NCBI GenBank assembly: GCA_041625575.1
Contig: JBFJTG010000004.1
Location: 1 to 64,000 of the forward strand
DNA from: Litorivivens sp041625575
GTDB lineage: Bacteria; Pseudomonadota; Gammaproteobacteria; Pseudomonadales; Spongiibacteraceae
Reading direction: 5' to 3'
DNA: 64,000 nt
Position numbers and translations under genes: made by a program. This document shows, one piece after another, positions 14,174 through 22,873 of the stretch. Under the pieces are notes generated by a model. It was not told the origin of the DNA, made no database searches, and saw nothing but the letters and a program-made list of their open reading frames with translations. Every line of letters begins with the position of its first letter. The first letter of the stretch is position 1.

Positions 14174-15967
14174 TTATTCGTCCAGAAAGCTGCGCAAATG
14201 ATCTGAGCGCGTAGGGTGACGCAATTTGCGCAGTGCCTTGGCTTCGATCTGGCGGATTCGCTCGCGGGTATCATCAAACTGCTTGCCGACTTCTTCCAGT
14301 GTGTGGTCAGTATTCATATCAATACCGAAACGCATGCGCAGTACTTTCGCTTCGCGGGCAGTGAGTCCGGCTAGGACATCGCGGGTTGATTCGCGCAGTC
14401 CTTCACCGGTGGCTGAATCTACTGGCGAAGAAATCGTGCTGTCTTCGATGAAATCACCCAGATGAGAGTCTTCGTCATCGCCGATGGGCGTTTCCATCGA
14501 AATGGGTTCTTTGGCGATTTTGAGCACCTTGCGAACCTTGTCTTCCGGCATTTCCATGCGTTCGCCCAGTTCTTCAGGCGTAGGCTCGCGACCCATTTCC
14601 TGAAGCATCTGCCGGGAAATACGGTTGAGCTTGTTGATGGTTTCGATCATATGCACCGGAATACGGATGGTGCGGGCCTGATCCGCAATCGAGCGGGTAA
14701 TGGCCTGACGGATCCACCATGTTGCGTAGGTCGAAAACTTGTAGCCGCGGCGATATTCAAATTTATCAACGGCTTTCATCAGGCCGATATTACCTTCCTG
14801 AATCAGATCCAGGAATTGCAGGCCGCGGTTGGTGTATTTTTTGGCGATCGAAATAACCAGACGCAGGTTAGCTTCAACCATTTCCTTCTTGGCGCGGCGG
14901 GCGCGAGCCTCGCCGATGGACATACGGCGGTTGATTTCTTTGATATCGGCAATGGTTAAATCATAGCCGGCTTCAACCAGCGAGATTTTCTTCTGTAAGC
15001 GCTCGACCTCGCTGCGCACGGATTCGAGTTGCGGGTGCGCTTTAACGTGCTTATCCAGCCACTTAAGGTTGGTTTCATTGCCTTGATAATCGCGAATAAA
15101 GGTCTTGCGATCCATTTTGCCGATGACCACACACAAGCGCATAACTTCGCGCTCAAGGACGCGGATATCGGTCAGCGTTGTGCGCACAGTGGCCGTTAAG
15201 GGATCAAAGATGCCGGGCGTAAGTTTGAGAAATTTGAAGCTCTCGGCCAGCTTGTGCAATTCTTTTGTGGTTTGCTTGCTGTAACGACCGTGCTTCTGGA
15301 CGGATTTCTGAACACCGGCCATCGCTTTACGAATTTCTCCGAAACGGCGTGCGGCTTGCTCGGGGTCCGGGCCCGAGTCGCGGTTTTCGTCATCGTCTGC
15401 TTCACTGGCTGCTGCGTTAGCTGCTGCAATTTCAGCCGGTGTAGGAACGCTATCGGCGGGGTCGAGATAGCCACTGATGATGTCGGCCAGACGACGCTCT
15501 TCATTGAGCACCTTGTCGTACTCGGCCATCACAGATTCGACAGTGCCGGGGAAGTAGGCCAGTGCGGACATGACTTCGCGAATGCCTTCTTCAATCCGTT
15601 TGGCAATTACAATTTCGCCTTCGCGGGTAAGCAGTTCAACCGTACCCATTTCGCGCATATACATGCGCACGGGGTCGGTCGTGCGGCCAGCTTCTGATTC
15701 TACTGCCGCCAAGGCCGCAGCGGCTTCAGCTGCGGCAATATCGTCCGGTGAGTCGCCACCTTCCATGAGCAGGGTGTCGGCGTCAGGAGCGTTCTCGAAC
15801 ACCTGAATACCCATGTCGTTGATCATTTGAATGATTTCTTCAACCTGATCCGGGTCGGAAATATCTTCCGGCAAGTGGTCATTCACCTCGGCATAGGTGA
15901 TGTAGCCTTGCTCTTTGCCTTTGGCTATCAGGTGCTTCAATCTTGATGTTCGCTGAGTAGTGCTCAT
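14174..15967 (-). CDS. rpoD: RNA polymerase primary sigma factor sigma-70
   Basis: The 597-residue protein starts at ATG 15967, preceded by GAGGA; a longer frame start has no ribosome site. Region 1.1 (about 1-75), the acidic non-conserved insert (around 160-200, DDDENRDSGPDPEQ), region 1.2 (TDPVRMYMREMGTVELLTREGE), region 2 (LRLVISIAKKYTNRGLQFLDL, YKFSTYATWWIRQAITRSI), region 3 and the C-terminal region 4 helix-turn-helix (TLEEVGKQFDDTRERIRQIE) are all present and intact. It directs RNA polymerase to housekeeping promoters. It follows dnaG on the same strand in the conserved rpsU-dnaG-rpoD macromolecular synthesis arrangement; a 202-bp gap containing a CCCTTA-T-TAAGGG palindrome (16028-16040) separates them and may hold an internal promoter. 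Confidence 0.98.
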   Translation of the reverse strand: MSTTQRTSRLKHLIAKGKEQGYITYAEVNDHLPEDISDPDQVEEIIQMINDMGIQVFENAPDADTLLMEGGDSPDDIAAAEAAAALAAVESEAGRTTDPVRMYMREMGTVELLTREGEIVIAKRIEEGIREVMSALAYFPGTVESVMAEYDKVLNEERRLADIISGYLDPADSVPTPAEIAAANAAASEADDDENRDSGPDPEQAARRFGEIRKAMAGVQKSVQKHGRYSKQTTKELHKLAESFKFLKLTPGIFDPLTATVRTTLTDIRVLEREVMRLCVVIGKMDRKTFIRDYQGNETNLKWLDKHVKAHPQLESVRSEVERLQKKISLVEAGYDLTIADIKEINRRMSIGEARARRAKKEMVEANLRLVISIAKKYTNRGLQFLDLIQEGNIGLMKAVDKFEYRRGYKFSTYATWWIRQAITRSIADQARTIRIPVHMIETINKLNRISRQMLQEMGREPTPEELGERMEMPEDKVRKVLKIAKEPISMETPIGDDEDSHLGDFIEDSTISSPVDSATGEGLRESTRDVLAGLTAREAKVLRMRFGIDMNTDHTLEEVGKQFDDTRERIRQIEAKALRKLRHPTRSDHLRSFLDE

Positions 15968-16169
15968 TAGTCCTCGATGCTCGTCAACTCGTACTGGTCG
16001 GTCCGGAACCCAGCGCAAAGCGCTACGCCCTTATTAAGGGGGTGACACTATAGTGCTGGAACGCATCCGCTCTAGGGTACGCAGGGCAAATAGCCGCGCA
16101 TTATACCTGATGGGTAGTACGCGCCACCAGTGCGAAGTGTTACTTTCTCTCACACCGTCCCTGATCAGC

Positions 16170-17969
16170 TCAGGCCTTGCGGCTAAGAAGGTCCTTGAGT
16201 TTCTGTTTGTCGGCGTCACTTAAATCAGCGTAGTTGGCATTGCGGAGTTTGTCGACCGTGCCGCTGAGTTGCTGGTAATGCTGCCTTTCGTGGAGGTGCT
16301 TCAGGCACTCTTGTAGTGCCTGGGCGGCTTTTTCGCTGTCGTAATTGGGTTTTTCGAGGCTCAGGGCCTGGGTGAGTACTTCTCCCTCTGCCTGGCCCTG
16401 CCAGTGACCCAGCAGCATGGCGGTGCTGCTTTCCGGCCGTTTTGCCAGCAGCGCGAGAATAGCGTCCAGCGTGGCCTTGTAGGGGCTGTCGAGCTCGGGC
16501 CACTGCTTGTCTTGCAGGGCGGGGGCAGCGCTGGGGTGCAGCAGCAGCAAGCTGATCATGTATAGCAATGTGTCGCGCTTGGAGCTCGGCAGGGTTGTTG
16601 CGCTGACCTGCTTTTTGGGCTTTGCCTCCACCGTTTCGCGGGTGGCAGCTTCCGGTGGGCGAGATTCTTGCGGCGGATTGTGCTGCAGGATGTTCTGCAG
16701 CGCATTGGAACTCAGTCCGGTGCGCTGGGACAGCGCCTCCATCATTAGCTCGCGGTATACGCCTGGCGGCAGTAGCTGGATAAGCGGGGCTGCGCGCTTG
16801 CTGACGCGCGCTTTGCCTTCTAGCGAGTCGGTATTCACACCTTCGCTCATCGCGGCAAAAAAGTAGTCCTCCAACGGTGTGGCGTTAAGCACCTGTTGTT
16901 CAAAGCGGCTGGTGCCAATGGCCCGCACCAGGGTGTCCGGGTCTTCGCCTTCGGGCATAAACAGAAAGCGCGCCTGACGGCCGTCTTCCATAACCGGCAG
17001 CGCGGTCTCCAGGGCACGTCTCGCCGCTTTGCGACCGGCTTCGTCGCCATCAAAGCAGAATACGACTTCCGGGCAGTAGCGAAATACTTTGCGCAGGTGG
17101 TCTTCACTGGTTGCCGTGCCCAGGGTGGCAACGGCATAGGGAATGCCGTGTTGGGCCAGTGCGACAACATCCATGTAGCCTTCGACAATAATCAGGCGCT
17201 CAAGATTGCGAACGGCCTTGCGGGCTTGGTAGAGACCGTAAAGCTCGCGACCTTTGTGAAAGATTTCGGTTTCCGGTGAATTCAGGTATTTGGGCTTGTC
17301 GTCGCCCAAAACCCGGCCGCCAAAGGCAATGACCTGCCCGCGGTTGTCGAGGATGGGGAACATAATGCGATCACGGAAGCGGTCATACAGTTTGTTGTCG
17401 CCGCTGATTAGCATGCCGGCATCAATCAGTAATTGTTTTGTTTGTTCGTCGCTGCCCAGGGCCTGCAGTAAAATGTCCCAGCCCGGCGGCGCAAATCCGA
17501 TCTGGAAGGCCTTCGCGATCTCACCGGTTAGGCCCCGCTGTTTGAGGTAATCTTTGGCGCGCTGGCTGTCGGTGTGGGTCTTTAACTGTTTCGCGTAGTG
17601 CTCTGCGCACTGTGCCATCAATGCGTGCAGGTCTTTACGTTTGCCTGCTTTCTCGGGGTTTTCAACGCGCTCTCGCGGTACCTCAAGCCCAGCCACAGTT
17701 GCCAGTGTGTCGACGGCTTGCGGGAATTCTAGGCGCTCGTACTCCATTAGAAAGCCGATGGCATTGCCGCCAGCACCGCAGCCAAAGCAATAGTAAAATT
17801 GTTTGTCTGGGTTGACGCTGAAGGAAGGGGTTTTTTCGTCGTGAAAGGGGCAGCGGGCCGTATAGTTCTGGCCGGTCTTTTTCAGGGGGACGCGGCGATC
17901 CACCACCTCGACAATATCGACGCGGGCCAGCAATTCATCAATGAAATGTTGGGGGATCAGGCCTTTCAT
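16170..17969 (-). CDS. dnaG: DNA primase
   Basis: The 599-residue protein makes RNA primers for replication. The N-terminal zinc ribbon is visible (CPFHDEKTPSF ... CFGCG, about 40-65), followed by the RNA polymerase core with the TOPRIM motif EGYMD and the acidic FCFDGDEAGR, and a C-terminal helicase-binding region (about 440-599), which is the variable part. ATG 17969 gives the canonical MKGLIPQHFIDELLARVDIV start. The gene is between yqeY and rpoD on the same strand, as in most gammaproteobacteria that have the rpsU-yqeY-dnaG-rpoD order. Confidence 0.98.
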   Translation of the reverse strand: MKGLIPQHFIDELLARVDIVEVVDRRVPLKKTGQNYTARCPFHDEKTPSFSVNPDKQFYYCFGCGAGGNAIGFLMEYERLEFPQAVDTLATVAGLEVPRERVENPEKAGKRKDLHALMAQCAEHYAKQLKTHTDSQRAKDYLKQRGLTGEIAKAFQIGFAPPGWDILLQALGSDEQTKQLLIDAGMLISGDNKLYDRFRDRIMFPILDNRGQVIAFGGRVLGDDKPKYLNSPETEIFHKGRELYGLYQARKAVRNLERLIIVEGYMDVVALAQHGIPYAVATLGTATSEDHLRKVFRYCPEVVFCFDGDEAGRKAARRALETALPVMEDGRQARFLFMPEGEDPDTLVRAIGTSRFEQQVLNATPLEDYFFAAMSEGVNTDSLEGKARVSKRAAPLIQLLPPGVYRELMMEALSQRTGLSSNALQNILQHNPPQESRPPEAATRETVEAKPKKQVSATTLPSSKRDTLLYMISLLLLHPSAAPALQDKQWPELDSPYKATLDAILALLAKRPESSTAMLLGHWQGQAEGEVLTQALSLEKPNYDSEKAAQALQECLKHLHERQHYQQLSGTVDKLRNANYADLSDADKQKLKDLLSRKA

Positions 17970-18093
17970 GTGTGCATTATGCTCGGCGAGAGACGAAAAA
18001 TCTTATACCGCTATTGTGCCCGCTTTTGCGTCGTCCGTCTTCGATTCGACGAAATGCCTGCCGGTGAGGGCATGCGCTTATCATTGCGGTGCA

Positions 18094-18546
18094 CTATTGT
18101 AACTTTGACTTTACGCGCTGGCTTACTTGGCCGACATCGGCGCGGCCCTGAATTTGAGGCTTGAGAATGGCCATGACCTGGCCCATGCCTTTGATGGAGT
18201 CGGCGCCGCTGTCGCTAATGGCTTGCGCGACGAGGGAGTCCAGCTCTTGTTCGGTAAGTTGCTGCGGCAGAAAGCTTTGAATGACTTCGATTTCGGCGTA
18301 CTCGACCGCTGCCAGCTCGGGCCTGCCGGCGTCTTCATATTGTTTTATGGAGTCGCGGCGTTGCTTGCACATTTTATCGAGCACAGCGAGCGCGCGCGCA
18401 TCGTCGATTTCGATGCGCTCGTCTATTTCTATACGCTTGAATTCGGCGAGGATTAGCCGAATCGCGGACAGGCGCTCCTTTTCCCTAGCTTTCATCGCGG
18501 CCTTCATGGCCTCGGTGACGATGCTAATCAAGGTTTGCTCTGCCAT
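18094..18546 (-). CDS. yqeY: GatB/YqeY domain protein
   Basis: The 150-residue protein is a complete YqeY family member: an N-terminal helical part (AMKAAMKAREKERLSAIRLI) and a C-terminal domain related to the tRNA-binding tail of GatB (FLPQQLTEQELDSLV, GMGQVMAILKPQIQGRADVGQVSQ broken across two helices). In GatB that tail contacts tRNA during amidation; the free-standing protein has no firmly established reaction. It lies 13 bases after rpsU and 124 bases before dnaG on the same strand, a conserved neighbourhood. Confidence 0.93.
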   Translation of the reverse strand: MAEQTLISIVTEAMKAAMKAREKERLSAIRLILAEFKRIEIDERIEIDDARALAVLDKMCKQRRDSIKQYEDAGRPELAAVEYAEIEVIQSFLPQQLTEQELDSLVAQAISDSGADSIKGMGQVMAILKPQIQGRADVGQVSQRVKSKLQ

Positions 18547-18559
18547 GGCGGGAGCCTTT

Positions 18560-18775
18560 TTAATAGAGGCGTTGCTGCTTTTTCGTTTCGCGCGACACTT
18601 TCTTCGCGTGACGCTTTACTGCAGCTGCAGCTTTGCGCTTGCGAACTGAAGTAGGCTTCTCATAAAACTCGCGGCGACGTACTTCTGCCAGTACACCGGC
18701 TTTTTCGCATGAGCGTTTGAAACGACGCAGAGCGATATCAAAAGGTTCGTTCTCTTTGACTTTTACAAAGGGCAT
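18560..18775 (-). CDS. rpsU: 30S ribosomal protein S21
   Basis: The 71-residue, highly basic protein begins MPFVKVKENEPFDIALRRFK and ends with an Arg/Lys-rich tail, the exact length and sequence style of gammaproteobacterial S21. S21 sits near the anti-Shine-Dalgarno end of 16S rRNA and aids initiation on natural mRNAs. It is the first gene of the rpsU-yqeY-dnaG-rpoD group, with a good promoter about 105 bases upstream and AGGTAA as ribosome site. Confidence 0.98.
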   Translation of the reverse strand: MPFVKVKENEPFDIALRRFKRSCEKAGVLAEVRRREFYEKPTSVRKRKAAAAVKRHAKKVSRETKKQQRLY

Positions 18776-18880
18776 TCACATTACCTGTCTGGTTCAAACT
18801 GTTCTGTAACCCGCCATGAATCAGCGTTCGCCACGTCCTGCGCGAATCAAAATGATCTGACGAGTCTTCAAGGGCGGGCA

Positions 18881-18909
18881 ATTCTAAACGCAGTGCGACC
18901 AAAAAGCAA
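18881..18909 (-). promoter_or_regulatory. sigma-70 promoter of rpsU operon
   Basis: On the minus strand TTGCTT (18904-18909) and TAGAAT (18881-18886) are separated by exactly 17 bases and followed by a G/C-rich discriminator (TGCCCGCCC), the pattern of growth-rate and ppGpp-controlled ribosomal promoters. Confidence 0.65.
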
Positions 18910-19019
18910 AGTAGAATCGACTACTTGGCTGGTGCTGTTGGCGATGAGCCAGTAAGATGCGCGCATTCCGGCCAATCTTGGCTGTAATTACCGGAATTTT
19001 CAGTAAATCGAGGGCGCGC

Positions 19020-20066
19020 ATGAGCACAGTCGATCGGGTTTTGGGTATTGAAACCTCCTGCGACGAAACCGGGGTGGCAATCTATGACGGCCGCCGCGGT
19101 CTTTTGGCCCATCGCCTGTTCAGCCAGATAGCCCTACATGAGGAATTTGGCGGGGTTGTGCCGGAGCTGGCCTCTCGCGACCACATACGCAAACTTGCCC
19201 CTTTAATAGACGGTGTGCTGGCTGAATCCGGCATGCAGCGCAAGGACATCGACGCGGTTGCCTATACTCAGGGCCCGGGCCTGGTAGGCGCTCTGATGGT
19301 GGGCGCCTGTTTTGGTCGCGCCCTGGCATACGGTTTGGGTGTGCCTGCACTGGGTATCCACCATATGGAAGGGCACCTGCTGGCGCCCATGCTGGAAGAG
19401 GACCGCCCCGAGTTTCCCTTTATTGCCTTGCTTGTGTCCGGTGGCCATACCCAGCTGGTGCGAGTCGATGCCGTGGGTGAGTATCGAATACTGGGTGAAT
19501 CGCTGGACGATGCTGCCGGTGAAGCCTTTGATAAGGCAGCGAAAATGCTGGAATTGGGTTATCCGGGTGGCCCTAAGCTGGCTGCACTCGCCGAGTCTGG
19601 CAATTCAGAGCGTTTTACCTTTCCGCGCCCCATGGTGAATCGTCCCGGTTTGGATTTTAGCTTTAGCGGTTTAAAAACATATACTTTGAATACGGTGGCC
19701 GATTGTCGGGCACAGCGTGGCGGCGAGCTTGTGAACGAGGACCGGGCTGATATTGCCAGAGCCTTTCAGGACGCCGTGGTGAATACCCTTTTAATTAAAT
19801 GCCGCAGAGCCTTAAAGCAGGAGGGGCTAAAACAATTAGTCATGGCGGGGGGGGTGAGTGCGAACCGGCAGTTACGCGCGGCTATGGCCGACGAAATGGC
19901 CAAAGTGCGAGGCCGCGTTTTTTACCCCAGAGCTGAATTTTGTACCGACAATGGTGCCATGATTGCCTACGCAGGCTATTGTCGGCTACACGCCGGACTG
20001 GAAGACGGCTTGGCGGTTTCAGTCAGGCCTCGCTGGCCTATGACAGAGCTTGCAGGCCTGGTTTGA
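19020..20066 (+). CDS. tsaD: tRNA threonylcarbamoyladenosine transferase TsaD
   Basis: The start is ATG 19020, giving MSTVDRVLGIETSCDETG, the conserved N-terminus; the longer frame adds 21 unrelated residues. The 348-residue ASKHA-fold protein has the metal-binding HMEGHLLAP (family His-x3-His), VSGGHTQLV, and AGGVSANRQLR near the C-terminus. With TsaB and TsaE it transfers threonylcarbamoyl to A37 of ANN-decoding tRNAs, which include the CAU tRNA in this window. It is transcribed away from rpsU, as in many gammaproteobacteria. A run of eight G (19847-19854) encodes the Gly-Gly of the last motif. Confidence 0.97.
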   Translation: MSTVDRVLGIETSCDETGVAIYDGRRGLLAHRLFSQIALHEEFGGVVPELASRDHIRKLAPLIDGVLAESGMQRKDIDAVAYTQGPGLVGALMVGACFGRALAYGLGVPALGIHHMEGHLLAPMLEEDRPEFPFIALLVSGGHTQLVRVDAVGEYRILGESLDDAAGEAFDKAAKMLELGYPGGPKLAALAESGNSERFTFPRPMVNRPGLDFSFSGLKTYTLNTVADCRAQRGGELVNEDRADIARAFQDAVVNTLLIKCRRALKQEGLKQLVMAGGVSANRQLRAAMADEMAKVRGRVFYPRAEFCTDNGAMIAYAGYCRLHAGLEDGLAVSVRPRWPMTELAGLV

Positions 20067-20095
20067 GCGTATTGAGAGAGGTGTTGTAGCGAATT

Positions 20096-20452
20096 ATGGA
20101 TAAAATACGCGTAAGCGGCCTGAAAGTGACGACGATAGTCGGCATCTTTGACTGGGAACGGGAAGTCCCCCAGCAGGTGATTCTCGATCTGGAATTGGCC
20201 ACCGATATTCGCGCCGCCGCAGCTGCTGACGATATTCACGCGACGGTTGACTATAAGGCAGTTAGTGATCGCCTCGCGGATTTTATTGGCGCCAACCAAT
20301 TTCGGTTAATTGAAACCCTGGCAGAGCAGTGCGCCGATATCGTCTTACAGGAATTTGCCGTCACGTCATTGACCTTGCGGGTTAGCAAGCCCGAAGCGAT
20401 ACCCGCAGCCGATACCGTTTCTGTTGAAATCACTCGGCAGCGCGATGCCTGA
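20096..20452 (+). CDS. folB: dihydroneopterin aldolase
   Basis: The 118-residue protein has the FolB fold signatures: N-terminal strand MDKIRVSGLKVTTIVGIFDWER, the catalytic Glu region, VDYKAVSDRL and FRLIETLAE, and a C-terminal VSKPEAIPAADTVSVEI. It cleaves dihydroneopterin to 6-hydroxymethyl-dihydropterin and glycolaldehyde in folate synthesis. It follows tsaD by 29 bases; the plsY gene often found between these two in related genomes is absent. Its stop codon overlaps the start of folK. Confidence 0.95.
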   Translation: MDKIRVSGLKVTTIVGIFDWEREVPQQVILDLELATDIRAAAAADDIHATVDYKAVSDRLADFIGANQFRLIETLAEQCADIVLQEFAVTSLTLRVSKPEAIPAADTVSVEITRQRDA

Positions 20453-20930
20453 AGTCTATATAGGCATTGGCAGCAATGTTGAGCGCGAAACCAATATCCG
20501 AAGTGGTTTGGCGGCTCTTGGCCGTGAGTTTGGCTCTATTGAATTGTCCCCAGTGTACTGTAGCGAGGCGGTAGGTTTTAGCGGCGATGCTTTTTTGAAT
20601 TTAGTGGCGCGCTTTAGTACCACTTTGTCGGTGTCGGAATTGAGCCAGCGCCTGCGCGCAATTGAAAGGGCGCATGGTCGTGGCGAGGATATGCCTAAAT
20701 TTAGCTCGCGATCCCTGGATCTGGATATTTTGTTGTACGGAGATGCCGCAGGGGAAATTGACGGCGTGCTGCTGCCGCGCGAAGAAGTGCTCTATAATGC
20801 CTTTGTACTTCGACCCTTGTCGGATTTGGCGCCGGAAGGCCGTCATCCTCGCGAGGGAAAAAGTTATTCGGAGTTGTGGCAGGAACTGTCGGCCCGCACT
20901 GATCAGAAACTTGAGCCAGTACAATTATAA
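20445..20930 (+). CDS. folK: 2-amino-4-hydroxy-6-hydroxymethyldihydropteridine pyrophosphokinase
   Basis: ATG 20445 overlaps the folB stop by 8 bases, indicating translational coupling; the product is 161 residues. The N-terminal YIGIGSNVERE, VYCSEAVGF, and the conserved HPPK centre SRSLDLDILLYGD with its two metal-binding Asp are visible, as is LPREEVLYNAFVLRPLSDLAP. It pyrophosphorylates the FolB product using ATP, the next step toward dihydropteroate. The reverse-strand pteridine reductase gene converges on it. Confidence 0.95.
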   Translation: MPEVYIGIGSNVERETNIRSGLAALGREFGSIELSPVYCSEAVGFSGDAFLNLVARFSTTLSVSELSQRLRAIERAHGRGEDMPKFSSRSLDLDILLYGDAAGEIDGVLLPREEVLYNAFVLRPLSDLAPEGRHPREGKSYSELWQELSARTDQKLEPVQL

Positions 20931-20974
20931 AAACGATTTTTTAAGCCTGTGTTTGTCGGGCGGGCCACTAAAAT

Positions 20975-21730
20975 TTACTGCGACAATGTTCTGCCGCCGT
21001 CTACCGCGATAGTTTGGCCCGTTATATAGGGCGCATCGCACACTAAAAATGCAATGGTTTTCGCAATATCTTCCGGGCTACCGATGCGCTTGAGCGGCAC
21101 TTTATCTTGCATGTTGCGCTGTTCCTGCGCGCTGAAATCAGAGTCTTGTTCCGGCCAAAGAATGGCGCCGGGGGCGATGGCATTCACGCGAACAGCGGGT
21201 GCGAGTTCGAGTGCCAGTGATTTGCTTAGCATGACGAGCGCGGCTTTCGCGCTGCAGTAGACGCTGTGTTGATCAAGCGGTCGCTCGGCGTATATATCAG
21301 CCATATTTATTATGCAGCCTTGCGAGGTGCTTAGGGCTTTAGAAAAAGCCTGTGCCAAAAAAAGAGGTGCACGTACATTACTGGCGAACAGTTGATCCCA
21401 ATCCTTAAGCGTTATTGCGCCAATGGGCGTTGGGTAGAAATCGGATGCATTGTTGATCAAGGCGTCGAGCCTGCCAAAGCGTTTGAGCACGGCGTCCGCA
21501 AAGCCTTGCAAAGCATCGATGTCGGCGAAGTCCGCGGCGATTGCTGCGGCAGAGTCGGCGCGTGTTTTGTTCAGTTCGGCGCATAAAGTGTTTGCTGCCT
21601 CATCCGAATGCCGGTAGTGGATGACGATGCTGTAGCCGCGCGCGTGCAGACTTAGTGCTACTGCTTTGCCAATGCGTTGGGCCGCGCCGGTTATCAGGGC
21701 AACGGGCTCCGGGTGTTGGATGGCGGCCAT
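20975..21730 (-). CDS. folM: pteridine reductase / FolM-type short-chain dehydrogenase
   Basis: The 251-residue SDR has the Rossmann motif TGAAQRIG, in which the Arg is typical of pteridine reductases, then NNASDF, the catalytic Tyr-x3-Lys (YCSAK) and a C-terminal GQTIAVDGGRTLS. FolM in E. coli reduces dihydromonapterin and can reduce dihydrofolate with NADPH. It lies next to folB/folK and its ATG overlaps the stop of cca (TAATG), so it is translated at the end of the lptD-cca operon. A plain 3-oxoacyl reductase is less likely because of the TGxxxRxG motif and the pterin neighbourhood. Confidence 0.85.
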   Translation of the reverse strand: MAAIQHPEPVALITGAAQRIGKAVALSLHARGYSIVIHYRHSDEAANTLCAELNKTRADSAAAIAADFADIDALQGFADAVLKRFGRLDALINNASDFYPTPIGAITLKDWDQLFASNVRAPLFLAQAFSKALSTSQGCIINMADIYAERPLDQHSVYCSAKAALVMLSKSLALELAPAVRVNAIAPGAILWPEQDSDFSAQEQRNMQDKVPLKRIGSPEDIAKTIAFLVCDAPYITGQTIAVDGGRTLSQ

Positions 21731-22824
21731 TAGTTCTTCCCTCTATTGAGTAGGCGCTCAATGCATTCCAGGCGCTGCTCGCGTAGAGCGTCGCCGAGGG
21801 CCTTGCCGCTAAAACCCTGCGCCTGCAAGGCCTCACTACTGATCGCTTTAATAGCGTTAGCGGCAGTGCGGTACAAGGCGAATTCGGTACCTGTTCGTGC
21901 CTGTTCGATGCCTATTATTTGTTCCAGCCATTCCGGTCGGCGTAAATTGTCGCTTTGTTCCAGCACCTTGAAAATCTGCGCAGCGCTCTTTGGCATTTCG
22001 GGCAGAGGCATTAATTTTAGGTAGAGCGATGCCAGTTGCTTGTGCGCTTTTGGCACGGAGATGGCGTTACATAGCCCATTGAGTTCGGCGCCGCCTAGAT
22101 GCATGCAACTAATGGCAAATCGCTGCTCGACATTCAGCTTCAGACTGGCGGCCCGCTGCAGTATGGCGTAAAGCTCTTCGTTCAGGCTTGCTGACCAGGC
22201 GGGCGCGAGCTGGCCAAGGGCGCCGCAGTCCTGCAAAACTTGCAGCACCACCTGGGGTGACGCTTCGCCTAATCCTTTGGCGAGTTCCTGCCAGATGCGT
22301 TCGCGTGCGAGTTCTTGCAGTTCACCGCTGCTACTGAGTTGCCGCATCAGCGCCAGCGTTTCCGCGGCGATACTGAAGCCCAGATGGTGATAGCGAGCAG
22401 CGAAACGTGCAACGCGCAGTACGCGCAGGGGGTCCTCGGAAAAGGCTGGAGAGACATGACGCAAAATGCGTGCGTCGAGATCGGCCTTGCCGCCGTAGGG
22501 GTCGATAAGTTGACCGTCGTCGAGCATGGCCATCGCATTGATCGTGAGGTCGCGTCGTTCCAGGTCCTGTTCTAGCGTGACGTCCGGGTGGGCGTTAATC
22601 GCAAAGCCGTGATAGCCGTGGCCGCTTTTGCGCTCGGTGCGCGCAAGTGCGTACTCTTCGTTGCTGTCGGGGTGAAGAAAAACGGGAAAATCCTTGCCGA
22701 CTCGTTTAAAGCCCGCGTCCAACATGTCCTGTGGCGTGCTGCCAACGACAACCCAGTCGGTTTCTGTGTAGGGAAATCCCAGTAATTGGTCGCGCACGGC
22801 GCCTCCCACTCGATAGCAATTCAT
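21730..22824 (-). CDS. cca: CCA-adding enzyme (tRNA nucleotidyltransferase), HD domain absent
   Basis: The 364-residue protein rebuilds the CCA end of tRNAs. The nucleotidyltransferase head is clear: GGAVRDQLLG, then E21-T-D23 (family catalytic DxD, with Glu at the first place here), RRDLTINAMA, and DPLRVLRVARFAARYHHLGF. The remaining helical part binds tRNA. E. coli Cca continues with an HD phosphohydrolase domain to 412 residues; this protein stops before it, as some gammaproteobacterial enzymes do. It is 49 bases after apaH and overlaps folM. Confidence 0.93.
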   Translation of the reverse strand: MNCYRVGGAVRDQLLGFPYTETDWVVVGSTPQDMLDAGFKRVGKDFPVFLHPDSNEEYALARTERKSGHGYHGFAINAHPDVTLEQDLERRDLTINAMAMLDDGQLIDPYGGKADLDARILRHVSPAFSEDPLRVLRVARFAARYHHLGFSIAAETLALMRQLSSSGELQELARERIWQELAKGLGEASPQVVLQVLQDCGALGQLAPAWSASLNEELYAILQRAASLKLNVEQRFAISCMHLGGAELNGLCNAISVPKAHKQLASLYLKLMPLPEMPKSAAQIFKVLEQSDNLRRPEWLEQIIGIEQARTGTEFALYRTAANAIKAISSEALQAQGFSGKALGDALREQRLECIERLLNRGKN

Positions 22825-22873
22825 CGCTCGGCTATTACCGACGTAACAGCGACGCTTGTCGATCGCAGGGAGG

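Noticed and set aside
19847..19854. G8 tract in tsaD as a contingency locus
   Set aside because: It encodes the conserved Ala-Gly-Gly-Val motif of an essential enzyme, so the run is explained by protein constraint.
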